Shown here piece after piece: positions 1 through 6,472 of a DNA stretch of 20,386 nucleotides. Positions within the stretch are counted from its first letter, which is position 1; each line of letters starts with the position of its first letter. A program made the translations under genes and the position numbers. Below the pieces are notes generated by a model. The model saw only the letters and a program-made list of their open reading frames with translations. It ran no database searches and was not told where the DNA came from. Source of the DNA: an uncultured Eubacteriales bacterium (GTDB taxonomy: Bacteria; Bacillota; Clostridia; Oscillospirales; Acutalibacteraceae); the NCBI GenBank assembly GCA_934525065.1, contig CAKSYX010000034.1, positions 1-20,386 of the forward strand, given 5' to 3'.

Positions 1-132
1 CAGGAAAAAACAAGGAGAGTCACGAGCGCTCCAAGCGAAGTGAATCGACTGTGTTTTTGACCGTGGGTGTCACAGAGATTTGTATCGTCTGAATTTTATA
101 TATTGATTTAGAGCTTTATTGAATACATTGGC
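1..132. other. Window edge, no gene recognised
   Basis: AT-rich sequence downstream of the minus-strand zinc-ribbon gene. I see no open frame with a ribosome binding site, no tRNA-like cloverleaf and no convincing terminator hairpin. It may hold the end of a feature that lies outside the window. Confidence 0.4.
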
Positions 133-747
133 TCAATGCAGCTGCTTTTTTCTTCCGCAGCCCTTGCACCTTCCCCACAGGTTATAATTGTTGCCGCAGT
201 ATGGACATAGACCGTGTGCTTTTCGGTTTTTCATCGTTTCTTCTTCAATTTGTTCTTTGACCTCATTGTCGTAGCTTTGCAAAAAAGTTCTGTAAGCTGC
301 TGTGCCCAAAATCACACCATCGCCTAATTGTGTGTTTTCGTTGAGAAACTTGATCTCCGACAGGTGCGTACATCGCCAAAAAGCTCTGTTGCCCACATAG
401 CGAACGCTTTCCGGAATAGTGATACTGCAAAGATTTTTGCAATCGGCAAAGGCATATGCGCCAATCTCTTTCAGCGAAGAAGGCAGCAATATACTTTCTA
501 TACCGGAATTTCTAAAAGCACCCTCGGCAATTTTTTCAACGCCGTATGGAATTGCTACTTGAGCACTTGAACCGTTATATGTGCTTAAAACGTTGCTTCT
601 GATAGCGAAATCTTTTGAATCGAGGTCTGTGTTACTGCTTTGAAGTCTAAAAACCGTATCGCAAAACTTGCATTTAATCAAATCAGACTTTGGTATTTCG
701 GTAATTGAGGCGCCGCAATTGGGGCACTTTATGTTCAGAGATTCCAT
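133..747 (-). CDS. Zinc-ribbon / BspA-type leucine-rich-repeat / zinc-ribbon protein
   Basis: A 204-residue protein with a three-part design. An N-terminal zinc ribbon carries C8-x2-C11 and C26-x2-C29. A short leucine-rich-repeat segment of the BspA/LRR_5 type lies at about residues 66-136, with IPYGVEKIAEGAF and LPSSLKEIGAYAF motifs. A second CxxC pair follows at C181/C184 and C194/C197. There is no signal peptide or membrane segment, so it is probably cytoplasmic. The start chosen is the ATG whose A overlaps the stop codon of the upstream gene (TGATG), which implies translational coupling; a longer in-frame reading would run into the neighbour. The two ribbons probably bind zinc and the repeats probably bind a protein or nucleic acid. 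Gut Firmicutes often fuse zinc ribbons to LRR_5 repeats, but I know of no assigned function for this arrangement. Confidence 0.85.
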   Translation of the reverse strand: MESLNIKCPNCGASITEIPKSDLIKCKFCDTVFRLQSSNTDLDSKDFAIRSNVLSTYNGSSAQVAIPYGVEKIAEGAFRNSGIESILLPSSLKEIGAYAFADCKNLCSITIPESVRYVGNRAFWRCTHLSEIKFLNENTQLGDGVILGTAAYRTFLQSYDNEVKEQIEEETMKNRKAHGLCPYCGNNYNLWGRCKGCGRKKQLH

Positions 748-1277
748 CAGACATAGTTTTCGACTTCGGCAAGGAGCATTGAGCACTCATTGTTCCAGGT
801 TTGTAATTTCTCTCTGTATTCGGTTTCCTGCTTGTTTTTGGCTTTTATGCGCCGAACAATAATGAAAACTCCCAATGCTGTAAGGGGTGCACTTAATATC
901 AGGAGCACACTTGTGTCGGCGATGATGAAAAAGAGACTGACCAATCCAAAAATTATTGCCAGAAGGACTCCCATTATCAAAAGTCCGTTACCGTAATAAT
1001 TAAACGGCTTATGATTCAGCAAATCAAAATATTTGTCCTCAATTTCGCATACCTCATTATAGTACGGCATGTCTTTATCGCGCTGAAAAACGAGTTTGAC
1101 ATAGTTTGTTGTTTCTGTAACGCTGTATACGGAGTCGCCGCGCAATTCTTCGTGAGAATCTTTGTTGAAAATTTCTTGAGAAGATTTCAACTCCCAACCG
1201 AACTTTTGATATGTTTCGATTGCCTCATGTTCCTTGTCCGGTGACACCGAAAGACTTTTGCTTTCTAATCTTGCCAT
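747..1277 (-). CDS. Two-TM membrane protein of unknown function
   Basis: A 176-residue protein I do not recognise by name. Residues 1-90 are hydrophilic and contain a YQKFGWEL segment that loosely recalls DUF4177-like sequences. Two closely spaced hydrophobic helices follow at about 97-120 and 122-142, then VRRIKAKNKQ and a charged, probably helical tail. The basic cluster after the second helix suggests both termini face the cytoplasm. The ATG is preceded by AAGGAG at 1287-1292 with normal spacing. It is the first gene of a two-gene operon and its stop codon overlaps the start of the zinc-ribbon/LRR gene, so the two are probably made together and may form a membrane-bound complex. It is divergent from an XRE repressor gene and has an operator just in front of it. 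Confidence 0.8.
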   Translation of the reverse strand: MARLESKSLSVSPDKEHEAIETYQKFGWELKSSQEIFNKDSHEELRGDSVYSVTETTNYVKLVFQRDKDMPYYNEVCEIEDKYFDLLNHKPFNYYGNGLLIMGVLLAIIFGLVSLFFIIADTSVLLILSAPLTALGVFIIVRRIKAKNKQETEYREKLQTWNNECSMLLAEVENYV

Positions 1278-1297
1278 TTTAGCACACTCCTTAATTT

Positions 1298-1315
1298 TAT
1301 AACCATATGGTTATA
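1298..1315. promoter_or_regulatory. Operator 1, perfect 18-bp palindrome
   Basis: TATAACCATATGGTTATA is a perfect palindrome. It sits just downstream of the predicted minus-strand transcription start and upstream of the ribosome binding site of the two-TM gene. A second copy lies 54 bp away. Likely binding site for the adjacent XRE repressor; the site is seen, the protein pairing is inferred. Confidence 0.75.
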
Positions 1316-1324
1316 TTTTTCATT

Positions 1325-1353
1325 ATATTAACACAATAATGATAGTATGTCAA
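1325..1353 (-). promoter_or_regulatory. Promoter of the two-TM / zinc-ribbon operon
   Basis: On the minus strand TTGACA (1353-1348) is followed after 17 bp by TAATAT (1330-1325). An overlapping TATAAT lies 3 bp further on. The -35 box touches operator 2 and the predicted start point lies next to operator 1, a layout suited to repression. Confidence 0.65.
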
Positions 1354-1369
1354 TAACTAAATGGTTATA
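1352..1369. promoter_or_regulatory. Operator 2, imperfect copy of the palindrome
   Basis: AATAACTAAATGGTTATA matches operator 1 at 15 of 18 positions, with the right half-site ATGGTTATA intact. It overlaps the first base of the xre ribosome binding site and the -35 region of the divergent promoter. Bound repressor could therefore shut both directions. Confidence 0.7.
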
Positions 1370-1382
1370 AGGAGTAAAATTT

Positions 1383-1589
1383 TTGTCATATTATCGCAGA
1401 ATAAAAGATTTGAGAGAAGACGCTGACTATACACAAAAATATGTGTCTGATTATTTGGGCATGAAGCAACCCCAGTACTGCCGGTACGAAAATGGCTACA
1501 GAGATATACCTACTGATATTTTAATTGCACTTGCTAAACTGTATAATACCACAACAGATTACATTCTCGGCATATCAGACGAACGATAA
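1383..1589 (+). CDS. XRE-family helix-turn-helix repressor
   Basis: A 68-residue protein that is essentially one HTH_3/XRE DNA-binding domain: IKDLREDADYTQKYVSDYLGM, then QPQYCRYENGYRDIPTDILIALAKLYNTTTDYILGI. This is the typical five-helix layout with 'Y-ENG-R-P-L-LA--Y--T-DYILG' landmarks. The start is a TTG codon with AAGGAG at 1369-1374, 8 nt upstream; no in-frame ATG fits. The frame begins immediately after operator 2, so autoregulation is likely. It diverges from the two-TM/zinc-ribbon operon, whose promoter overlaps the same operators, so it is most simply the local repressor. No sensor domain is present, and the inducing signal is unknown. Confidence 0.88.
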   Translation: MSYYRRIKDLREDADYTQKYVSDYLGMKQPQYCRYENGYRDIPTDILIALAKLYNTTTDYILGISDER

Positions 1590-1693
1590 TTATTCATTCC
1601 GGGTAAGTGGTGATGCGTGTTCGGCAAAGGTCAAAATTCTTAAGGTTTGGTTTTCTGACGGAACAACATATACTCCGTAAGGACGGATAAAAG

Positions 1694-1728
1694 AAAAGCA
1701 CGGGACAGCCGTTTGTCCCGTGCTTTTT
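1694..1728. terminator. Bidirectional rho-independent terminator
   Basis: A 14-bp perfect stem (AAAAGCACGGGACA against TGTCCCGTGCTTTT) closes a 6-nt loop, with an A-tract on the left and T-tract on the right. It lies between the convergent xre gene and the metalloprotease-like gene and can serve both. The roughly 100 bp between the xre stop and this hairpin hold nothing I recognise. Confidence 0.92.
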
Positions 1729-1740
1729 GCTATCTATGAA

Positions 1741-2244
1741 TTACTTTGTCAAATCGGTCATTTTCATTCCGGAGAATTTCTGACCCCATGCGTTCGCCCA
1801 GCCTTCGCAGTAAAGCTTGTAATATGAAACGTTGTTCTTTTTGCGGTAGCCCTCAAAGAAGTTGCACCAAATTGCGGAGGGGAGAGCAATCACAAGGTAA
1901 TAGAGCGGGCCGAGCAGCAGGCACTGCCATGTGTGGCCGTATTCATGTATGCGCGTGTTATAGGTCCATTTGCGGTTGGGGTGCCGGTCGCGCATGAAGA
2001 TGAAAAGGCCGAGCGAAAGGCCGCCCTGTTTCCACGGCAGGTAGGTGATCCTTGCGTAGCCGAACTTCTGATATCTGCGCTTGAGACCCTTTGTGCAGAT
2101 GAGGAAAACGATTCCGCCGATGAGGTTGACCGGAAGTCCCCATGTCCACTGAACAAAATAGAACAAAAACTTTTTAAAATCGTTTTTGAAGTTCTTTTCC
2201 TTCGCCGCAGGGGCCTTTTGGGTGATGTCAATTTTCTTTTCCAT
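1741..2244 (-). CDS. Small membrane-associated HExxH metalloprotease-like protein
   Basis: A 167-residue protein with a zinc-protease signature: H100-E-Y-G-H104 inside RIHEYGHTWQ, followed by LLGPLYYLVIALPSAIW and a downstream YCEGWANAWG in which E147 could be a third zinc ligand, as in gluzincins. A hydrophobic segment at about 24-50 and another at about 108-127 suggest membrane association. The start is the ATG with AAAGGAG at 2253-2259. A longer upstream reading exists but is basic, low-complexity and lies inside the transporter gene. It starts 25 nt after the transporter stop, so the two are probably co-transcribed. The HEYGH-T-Q...GP-Y...PS pattern recurs in uncharacterised bacterial membrane proteins. 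Protease activity is inferred from the motif only. Confidence 0.8.
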   Translation of the reverse strand: MEKKIDITQKAPAAKEKNFKNDFKKFLFYFVQWTWGLPVNLIGGIVFLICTKGLKRRYQKFGYARITYLPWKQGGLSLGLFIFMRDRHPNRKWTYNTRIHEYGHTWQCLLLGPLYYLVIALPSAIWCNFFEGYRKKNNVSYYKLYCEGWANAWGQKFSGMKMTDLTK

Positions 2245-2269
2245 TTGAATTACTCCTTTTGCCGCCGGC

Positions 2270-4021
2270 TTACTGCTGTGCCTTTGCGGCGGCTTTTCTT
2301 TCTTCGTCAAGGGCCTTCTGCTGAGCGAGGAAGGCATTGCGTTCCTCTTCAAGCTCAAGCAGGATGATGTATTCGCCGTTTTCGTTTTTTTCAAGCGGAT
2401 GCGGCTCTGCTCCGTCTTCGTTTTTGCCGAGCCATGTCTTTTCGGTCTTTTGGCCGGTAACCTTTTCAATCGCTTCATTTTCCTCGTCAGTCAGAGCGAC
2501 TGCGCCGTATTTATGCTTGACGGCAACGGCCGCGCGAACGATTACATGGTCATCCTTCGTCATTTTGAATTTGTTGAGGAGATAGAGCGCAACGATTGCC
2601 GCAACAATGGGAATCAGCGCAACGCAGATCCTGACGCCGAGAATGGCTGTGCCCGTTTGCGGATAGAGAGTATTGTTGAGCTTCTCATATTTTTCAACGT
2701 CGTCGCCGGTAACAAGACCGAAGCCGCCGAGGGTGAAGCCGACGAGCGCGGTCATGACGCCGCCGATGCTCTTTTTGATGAAGGTGTTGCAGGTTGAAAG
2801 AACGCCTTCTCTGCGCTTTCCGGTGATGGCCTCATCAACGTCCGTGAGGTCGGGGAAAACGTTGGTTGAAACAAAGCCGAGGCCGCTCATTCCAAACGGA
2901 TAAAGAATCATGCTCAGAACCATTACGCCGATCCAGATGTATTTTGAAAAGCCTGCTGTGGCCGGCTGCATGATGAAGCCGAGAGCAAGGCCGGCAACCA
3001 TGAGCGGTGTGACGATGCTGCCGCATTTTTTCTTGCCGTACTTCATCGTCAGCGCATAGTTGAGCGGAAAGGCGGCGGCCTCCGCAACGCCGGCGATGCC
3101 GGTGTGGATTGCATAAAGCGCATACTGATTTGCGAGGTACTTGATATAGTAAACCTTGCTGTTTGAATAAAAGCCGGTTGAAAACTGATAGGCAACGCTC
3201 ATGAAGAAATACTCTCTGAACGATTTGCTGCGGAAAACCTGAACGTATTCATTGATGATTGACTTGACGTCGAGCGGCGGGTTCACCTGGTCAAGCGAGG
3301 ATTTTTCCCTGACGGTTCGATAGGTGAGCCAGACCGCAAGGCAATAAAACAGCGAAAGCACGATGCCGATAATAAGCATCGGAGTCTTTGCCGAGGAGTT
3401 GAGCTTGTCGTTGCAGCCGAAGAGCGCAAGGATGAGGGCGGCGGCGAGGAACGAGGGAACCATTCCCGCCGAGTTGAAAAGGTAGCCCATAGAGTTATAC
3501 TGCGTTCTCAGGTCATACTCGGGCGCGAGCTCGGGCAGCATTGCCGTGTGAGGAACGCCGATTACGGTGTAGGCCGTTTTGTACGCCATATAAACGAGAG
3601 TGTAATACACCATGGCCTTCCCCGGTGCGGCTGCGCCGTCAAGGCCAAAGCCGTTCCACATGAGGGAATATGAAATTGCCATCGGAAGAAGTCCCCAAAG
3701 GAGATAGCGGCGGTGGCGTCCGGTTTTTGAACGTGTTCTGTCGGTGATAACGCCCATAATAGGGTCGGTTATTGCGTCCCAAACGGTTGCGATCATGATT
3801 GAAACACCGGCAAGCTTAATGTCAAGGTGAACAACATCGGTCAAAAAGACCATGTAGTATATGTTGATGATGTAGCCTGCGCCGCCCATATACATATTGG
3901 CGAAGCTGTAATTGATCATCGGCAGAATCGCGGTTTTGAAGTCTCCCTTAACGCCGATCGCCCTTTTGACTCTTTCGCCGAAGGGCAGCGGCGGCGCGCC
4001 TGTGTTTTTTCTTTCTTTCAT
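2270..4021 (-). CDS. GPH-family (MFS) cation:sugar-type symporter
   Basis: A 583-residue integral membrane transporter. The first loop carries DAITDPIMGVITDRTRSKTGRHRRYLLWG, the hallmark of glycoside-pentoside-hexuronide:cation symporters (melibiose/xyloside type). About 12 hydrophobic helices are visible between residues 30 and 490. The family moves sugars, glycosides or hexuronides with Na+ or H+; the substrate cannot be read here. The C-terminal ~100 residues form a charged cytoplasmic tail ending in a Glu/Lys/Ala-rich helix (EEERNAFLAQQKALDEERKA), longer than in most GPH proteins, where lengths of about 450-500 are usual. ATG is preceded by GGGGAGG. It is divergent from an SDR oxidoreductase, which suggests that uptake and modification of one substrate may be paired. 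Confidence 0.9.
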   Translation of the reverse strand: MKERKNTGAPPLPFGERVKRAIGVKGDFKTAILPMINYSFANMYMGGAGYIINIYYMVFLTDVVHLDIKLAGVSIMIATVWDAITDPIMGVITDRTRSKTGRHRRYLLWGLLPMAISYSLMWNGFGLDGAAAPGKAMVYYTLVYMAYKTAYTVIGVPHTAMLPELAPEYDLRTQYNSMGYLFNSAGMVPSFLAAALILALFGCNDKLNSSAKTPMLIIGIVLSLFYCLAVWLTYRTVREKSSLDQVNPPLDVKSIINEYVQVFRSKSFREYFFMSVAYQFSTGFYSNSKVYYIKYLANQYALYAIHTGIAGVAEAAAFPLNYALTMKYGKKKCGSIVTPLMVAGLALGFIMQPATAGFSKYIWIGVMVLSMILYPFGMSGLGFVSTNVFPDLTDVDEAITGKRREGVLSTCNTFIKKSIGGVMTALVGFTLGGFGLVTGDDVEKYEKLNNTLYPQTGTAILGVRICVALIPIVAAIVALYLLNKFKMTKDDHVIVRAAVAVKHKYGAVALTDEENEAIEKVTGQKTEKTWLGKNEDGAEPHPLEKNENGEYIILLELEEERNAFLAQQKALDEERKAAAKAQQ

Positions 4022-4051
4022 GTATTGTCCTCCCCAAAGGCATATAAGTGA

Positions 4052-4080
4052 ATTTTATCACGGTAGAGCGGCAAAGTCAA
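4052..4080 (-). promoter_or_regulatory. Promoter of the GPH transporter operon
   Basis: On the minus strand TTGACT (4080-4075), a 17-bp spacer and TAAAAT (4057-4052). The predicted start lies about 25 bp upstream of the transporter ATG. Confidence 0.65.
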
Positions 4081-4118
4081 TTATATACATTAAAAATGGC
4101 GGAAGAAACGCTTTTGTC

Positions 4119-4147
4119 TTGCATAATTTCAATATATATGGTATTAT
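4119..4147 (+). promoter_or_regulatory. Promoter of the SDR gene
   Basis: TTGCAT (4119-4124), a 17-bp spacer and TATTAT (4142-4147), followed by a short leader with GGAAGGAG in front of the ATG. It is back to back with the transporter promoter, with about 38 bp between the two -35 boxes. Confidence 0.6.
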
Positions 4148-4183
4148 ATTAACAATTTATGAATTTCGGAAGGAGAAGCTCTA

Positions 4184-4957
4184 ATGAAATATACTCTCGG
4201 TCTTGAAAAGAAAAAGGTGCTCATCACCGGGGCGGCCGGCGGAATCGGCCGCGAGTGCGCAAAAGGCTACCTTGAAAACGGAGCGGCTGTGCTGCTTTGC
4301 GATTTTGATTCCTCTGCGCTTGAAAAGGCTGCCGATGAACTGCGCAAGGAGTTCCCCGCTGCGGTAATTTTTACTGCCTGCTCCGATTTGACGAAGGAGG
4401 GGGAGGTCAAGGCTGTTCTTGACCTCACGCAGGAAAAGCTCAAAACGCTTGACATCCTTGTCAACAACGCCGGCGTTGCCCATGATGTTTACAGCATGAA
4501 CGAAACAAAGGACGGCTGGGAAAGGGTCATTGAAATCAACCTCAACGCTCAGTTCTTTTTCACTCAGCAGGTCTTTAACCGCTTTTGGGGCAGGAAAAGG
4601 GGCGGAAAGGTTGTTTTCATGGCGTCGCTGAGTGCTTTCATCGGAGTTCCCGGTGCGGCGGCATACAGCGCAAGCAAGGGCGCGGTTTTGCAGCTGACAA
4701 AATCGCTCGCCGGTGAATGGGCGCGCTTCGGCGTTCAGGTCAACTGCGTTTGCCCGGGCTTTGTTGAAACGCCGCTGATTGAAAAGCAGCTGGCGAACGA
4801 GCGCTGGTGTGCCTATATGAATATGCGCATTCCGCAAAAAAGGCTCGCAAAGCCGGAGGACATTGTCGGCTCGGTGCTCTTTTTCTCGTCCGGCCTTTCC
4901 GATTATATTACCGGAACGTCAATTATTATTGACGGCGGCTACTCCGCTTGCGGCTGA
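4184..4957 (+). CDS. SDR-family NAD(P)-dependent oxidoreductase
   Basis: A 257-residue classical short-chain dehydrogenase/reductase. The Rossmann nucleotide motif TGAAGGIG is at residues 15-22, NNAG at 94-97, and the catalytic Asn119, Ser148, Tyr161 and Lys165 (YSASK) are all present at family spacing. The C-terminal PGFVETPL and GTSIIIDGGYS segments are typical of FabG-like proteins. An acidic residue at the end of the second strand (LLCDFD, D40) favours NAD(H) over NADP(H); this is inference from the family rule. Start codon with GGAAGGAG 9 nt upstream. The substrate is unknown: sugars, polyols, steroids and acyl chains are all handled by this family. Divergence from a GPH transporter hints at a sugar or polyol. 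Confidence 0.92.
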   Translation: MKYTLGLEKKKVLITGAAGGIGRECAKGYLENGAAVLLCDFDSSALEKAADELRKEFPAAVIFTACSDLTKEGEVKAVLDLTQEKLKTLDILVNNAGVAHDVYSMNETKDGWERVIEINLNAQFFFTQQVFNRFWGRKRGGKVVFMASLSAFIGVPGAAAYSASKGAVLQLTKSLAGEWARFGVQVNCVCPGFVETPLIEKQLANERWCAYMNMRIPQKRLAKPEDIVGSVLFFSSGLSDYITGTSIIIDGGYSACG

Positions 4958-5003
4958 TTTGACACTTTTAACAGGGCTTTTTCGTCTTTTTGCCTTTTTA
5001 TTG

Positions 5004-5032
5004 TTGCAATTTGACGGAGAATTTGCTATACT
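5004..5032 (+). promoter_or_regulatory. Promoter of the 389-aa phosphoesterase
   Basis: TTGCAA (5004-5009), a 17-bp spacer and TATACT (5027-5032), about 58 bp upstream of the ATG. Confidence 0.6.
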
Positions 5033-5050
5033 TGGCGTGGTTGAAGAGTA

Positions 5051-5064
5051 ACGGCTTCGGCCGT
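5051..5064 (+). other. cUUCGg tetraloop hairpin in the 5' leader
   Basis: ACGGC-TTCG-GCCGT forms a 5-bp stem capped by the extra-stable C(UUCG)G tetraloop, about 12 nt into the predicted transcript. There is no T-tract, so it is not a terminator. A likely role is shielding of the 5' end, but that is inference. Confidence 0.55.
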
Positions 5065-5089
5065 ATTCTCAAGAAAAGAGGTTGAAAAC

Positions 5090-6259
5090 ATGAAAAAAAT
5101 TCTCAGTGTCACGCTGTCGCTTCTGATGATTTTTGCGCTTTGCTCCGTGGCCTTCGCCGCCGGAACTTCGCCCGAAAAGCTCACCTTCCACGAGGACGGA
5201 ACGTTCAAAATTCTTCAGATCAACGACACTCAGGACATCGACAAAATGAACAAAAAGACCGTTGAATTCCTCAAAGCCGGAATTGCTCAGGAACAGCCCG
5301 ATCTCATCGTTGTTCCCGGCGATATGCTTTCGGATATGTTCATCGGCGCAACTCCCAAAAGAATCAAGGCTGCCCTGACCGCACTCGGAACCATCTTTAA
5401 CGACGCGAAGGTTCCCTTTGCCGTAACCTTCGGCAACCATGACCACGACCTTGAGGGCAAGCTTTCCACCACAGAGATGATGGAGGTCTTCAAGCAGTTT
5501 GAATATTGCGTTTCTCAGGCCGGCACAACCGAGGGCGACCCCGGTTCATACGCTGTTCCGGTATATTCCTCAAAGGACAGCAGCAAGATGGCTCTCAATG
5601 TATATATGATTGACACCAACAACAAGAACGGAACCGTCACCGGTTACAGCGGCGTATATCCCGAGCAGGTTGAATGGTACAGGCAGAAGAGCGACGAGCT
5701 CAAGGCTGCAAACGGCGGCAAGGTCGTTCCGTCACTGCTTTTCCAGCACGTTCCCGTGAAGGAGATTTATCAGTTTGTTGACAGGGTAACATACAAAGAG
5801 GCCGGCAAAGCCTGCCTTAATATCGACGACCGCAAGTGGTATGCACTCAACGAAAACTCCGGCCTTATCGGCGATGACAATGTGATGGGCGAGGCTCCCT
5901 GCTCCGAGCCGCTTGACCACACCACCGGCCAGTATGAGGCATGGCTTGAAAAGGGCGACATCATCGGCGCCTTCTTTGCTCACGACCATGTCAACAACTT
6001 CATGGGCAAGACCGCAGAAGGCATTATCCTCGGCTATAACGGCGGAACGGGCTTCCGCGCCTACGGCAGAGGCGACCACAGATCAATGAGAGTTTTCAAC
6101 CTCAACGAAAACGACATTGAAAACTATGAGACGCATTCAATTTATTACAGCGATGTTGTCGGCGAAAAGTTTGACCGCTATGTTTCAGACTTCATGACCC
6201 CGGCAATCTTCGGCGACATCATCCGCGTTTTCCTCAGAATGTTCTTCATTATTAAATAA
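5090..6259 (+). CDS. Secreted calcineurin-like metallophosphoesterase
   Basis: A 389-residue exported phosphoesterase. Residues 1-23 form a signal peptide ending in AFA-A. Motifs of the two-metal calcineurin fold are in order: D46-T-Q48, G77-D78, G115-N-H-D118, H220 (FQHVP) and H298-D-H300. The first motif is DxQ where most of the superfamily has DxH; this may be normal for its subgroup, which resembles the Dcr2/purple-acid-phosphatase-like branch. The last ~17 residues (FGDIIRVFLRMFFIIK) are strongly amphipathic or hydrophobic and could hold the enzyme at the membrane. It has its own promoter, leader hairpin and terminator, so it is monocistronic. It probably hydrolyses an extracellular phosphate ester; the substrate is unknown. 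Confidence 0.88.
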   Translation: MKKILSVTLSLLMIFALCSVAFAAGTSPEKLTFHEDGTFKILQINDTQDIDKMNKKTVEFLKAGIAQEQPDLIVVPGDMLSDMFIGATPKRIKAALTALGTIFNDAKVPFAVTFGNHDHDLEGKLSTTEMMEVFKQFEYCVSQAGTTEGDPGSYAVPVYSSKDSSKMALNVYMIDTNNKNGTVTGYSGVYPEQVEWYRQKSDELKAANGGKVVPSLLFQHVPVKEIYQFVDRVTYKEAGKACLNIDDRKWYALNENSGLIGDDNVMGEAPCSEPLDHTTGQYEAWLEKGDIIGAFFAHDHVNNFMGKTAEGIILGYNGGTGFRAYGRGDHRSMRVFNLNENDIENYETHSIYYSDVVGEKFDRYVSDFMTPAIFGDIIRVFLRMFFIIK

Positions 6260-6273
6260 CCGTAAAACATATT

Positions 6274-6308
6274 CTCCGCCCGTCAAAAGCTGTCGGGCGG
6301 GGTTTTTT
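6274..6308 (+). terminator. Rho-independent terminator
   Basis: CCGCCCG (6276-6282) pairs with CGGGCGG (6294-6300) around an 11-nt loop, with possible extension by outer pairs, and is followed by six T residues. It closes the phosphoesterase transcription unit. Confidence 0.92.
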
Positions 6309-6344
6309 GTGTGCCCCGAATGCAGCAGGCACCGTTTTTTATTC

Positions 6345-6373
6345 TTGACTATTCGGCTGTTTTATACTATTAT
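6345..6373 (+). promoter_or_regulatory. Promoter of glyS
   Basis: TTGACT (6345-6350), a 17-bp spacer and TATTAT (6368-6373), giving a leader of about 95 nt in front of the glyS ATG. Confidence 0.7.
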
Positions 6374-6386
6374 ATATCCATGTGTG

Positions 6387-6435
6387 TTGTCTCATAAGGA
6401 CAAACGGTGCGCCGTGCTCAGCCGCATTCGGCGCA
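6387..6435 (+). other. Two hairpins in the glyS leader
   Basis: TTGTC (6387-6391) pairs with GACAA (6399-6403), and TGCGCCG (6408-6414) pairs perfectly with CGGCGCA (6429-6435). The leader lacks the T-box consensus and a terminator-like U-run, so this is not a recognisable T-box. Function unknown. Confidence 0.4.
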
Positions 6436-6472
6436 GCAGCTATTATTGTGGCGGAAAGGTATGACCCGAAAA

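Noticed and set aside
2245..2478. N-terminal extension of the HEYGH protein by 78 residues
   Set aside because: The extra sequence is basic, low-complexity and lies entirely within the transporter coding region. The ATG at 2244 has AAAGGAG at proper distance and begins a sensible protein.
6407..6472. Earlier starts for glyS
   Set aside because: The added residues (MRRAQPHSAQQ...) look like translated leader hairpin sequence and have no ribosome binding site. The ATG at 6461 has its purine run too close.
6345..6472. T-box riboswitch upstream of glyS
   Set aside because: No T-box consensus, no terminator/antiterminator pair, and the leader is too short.
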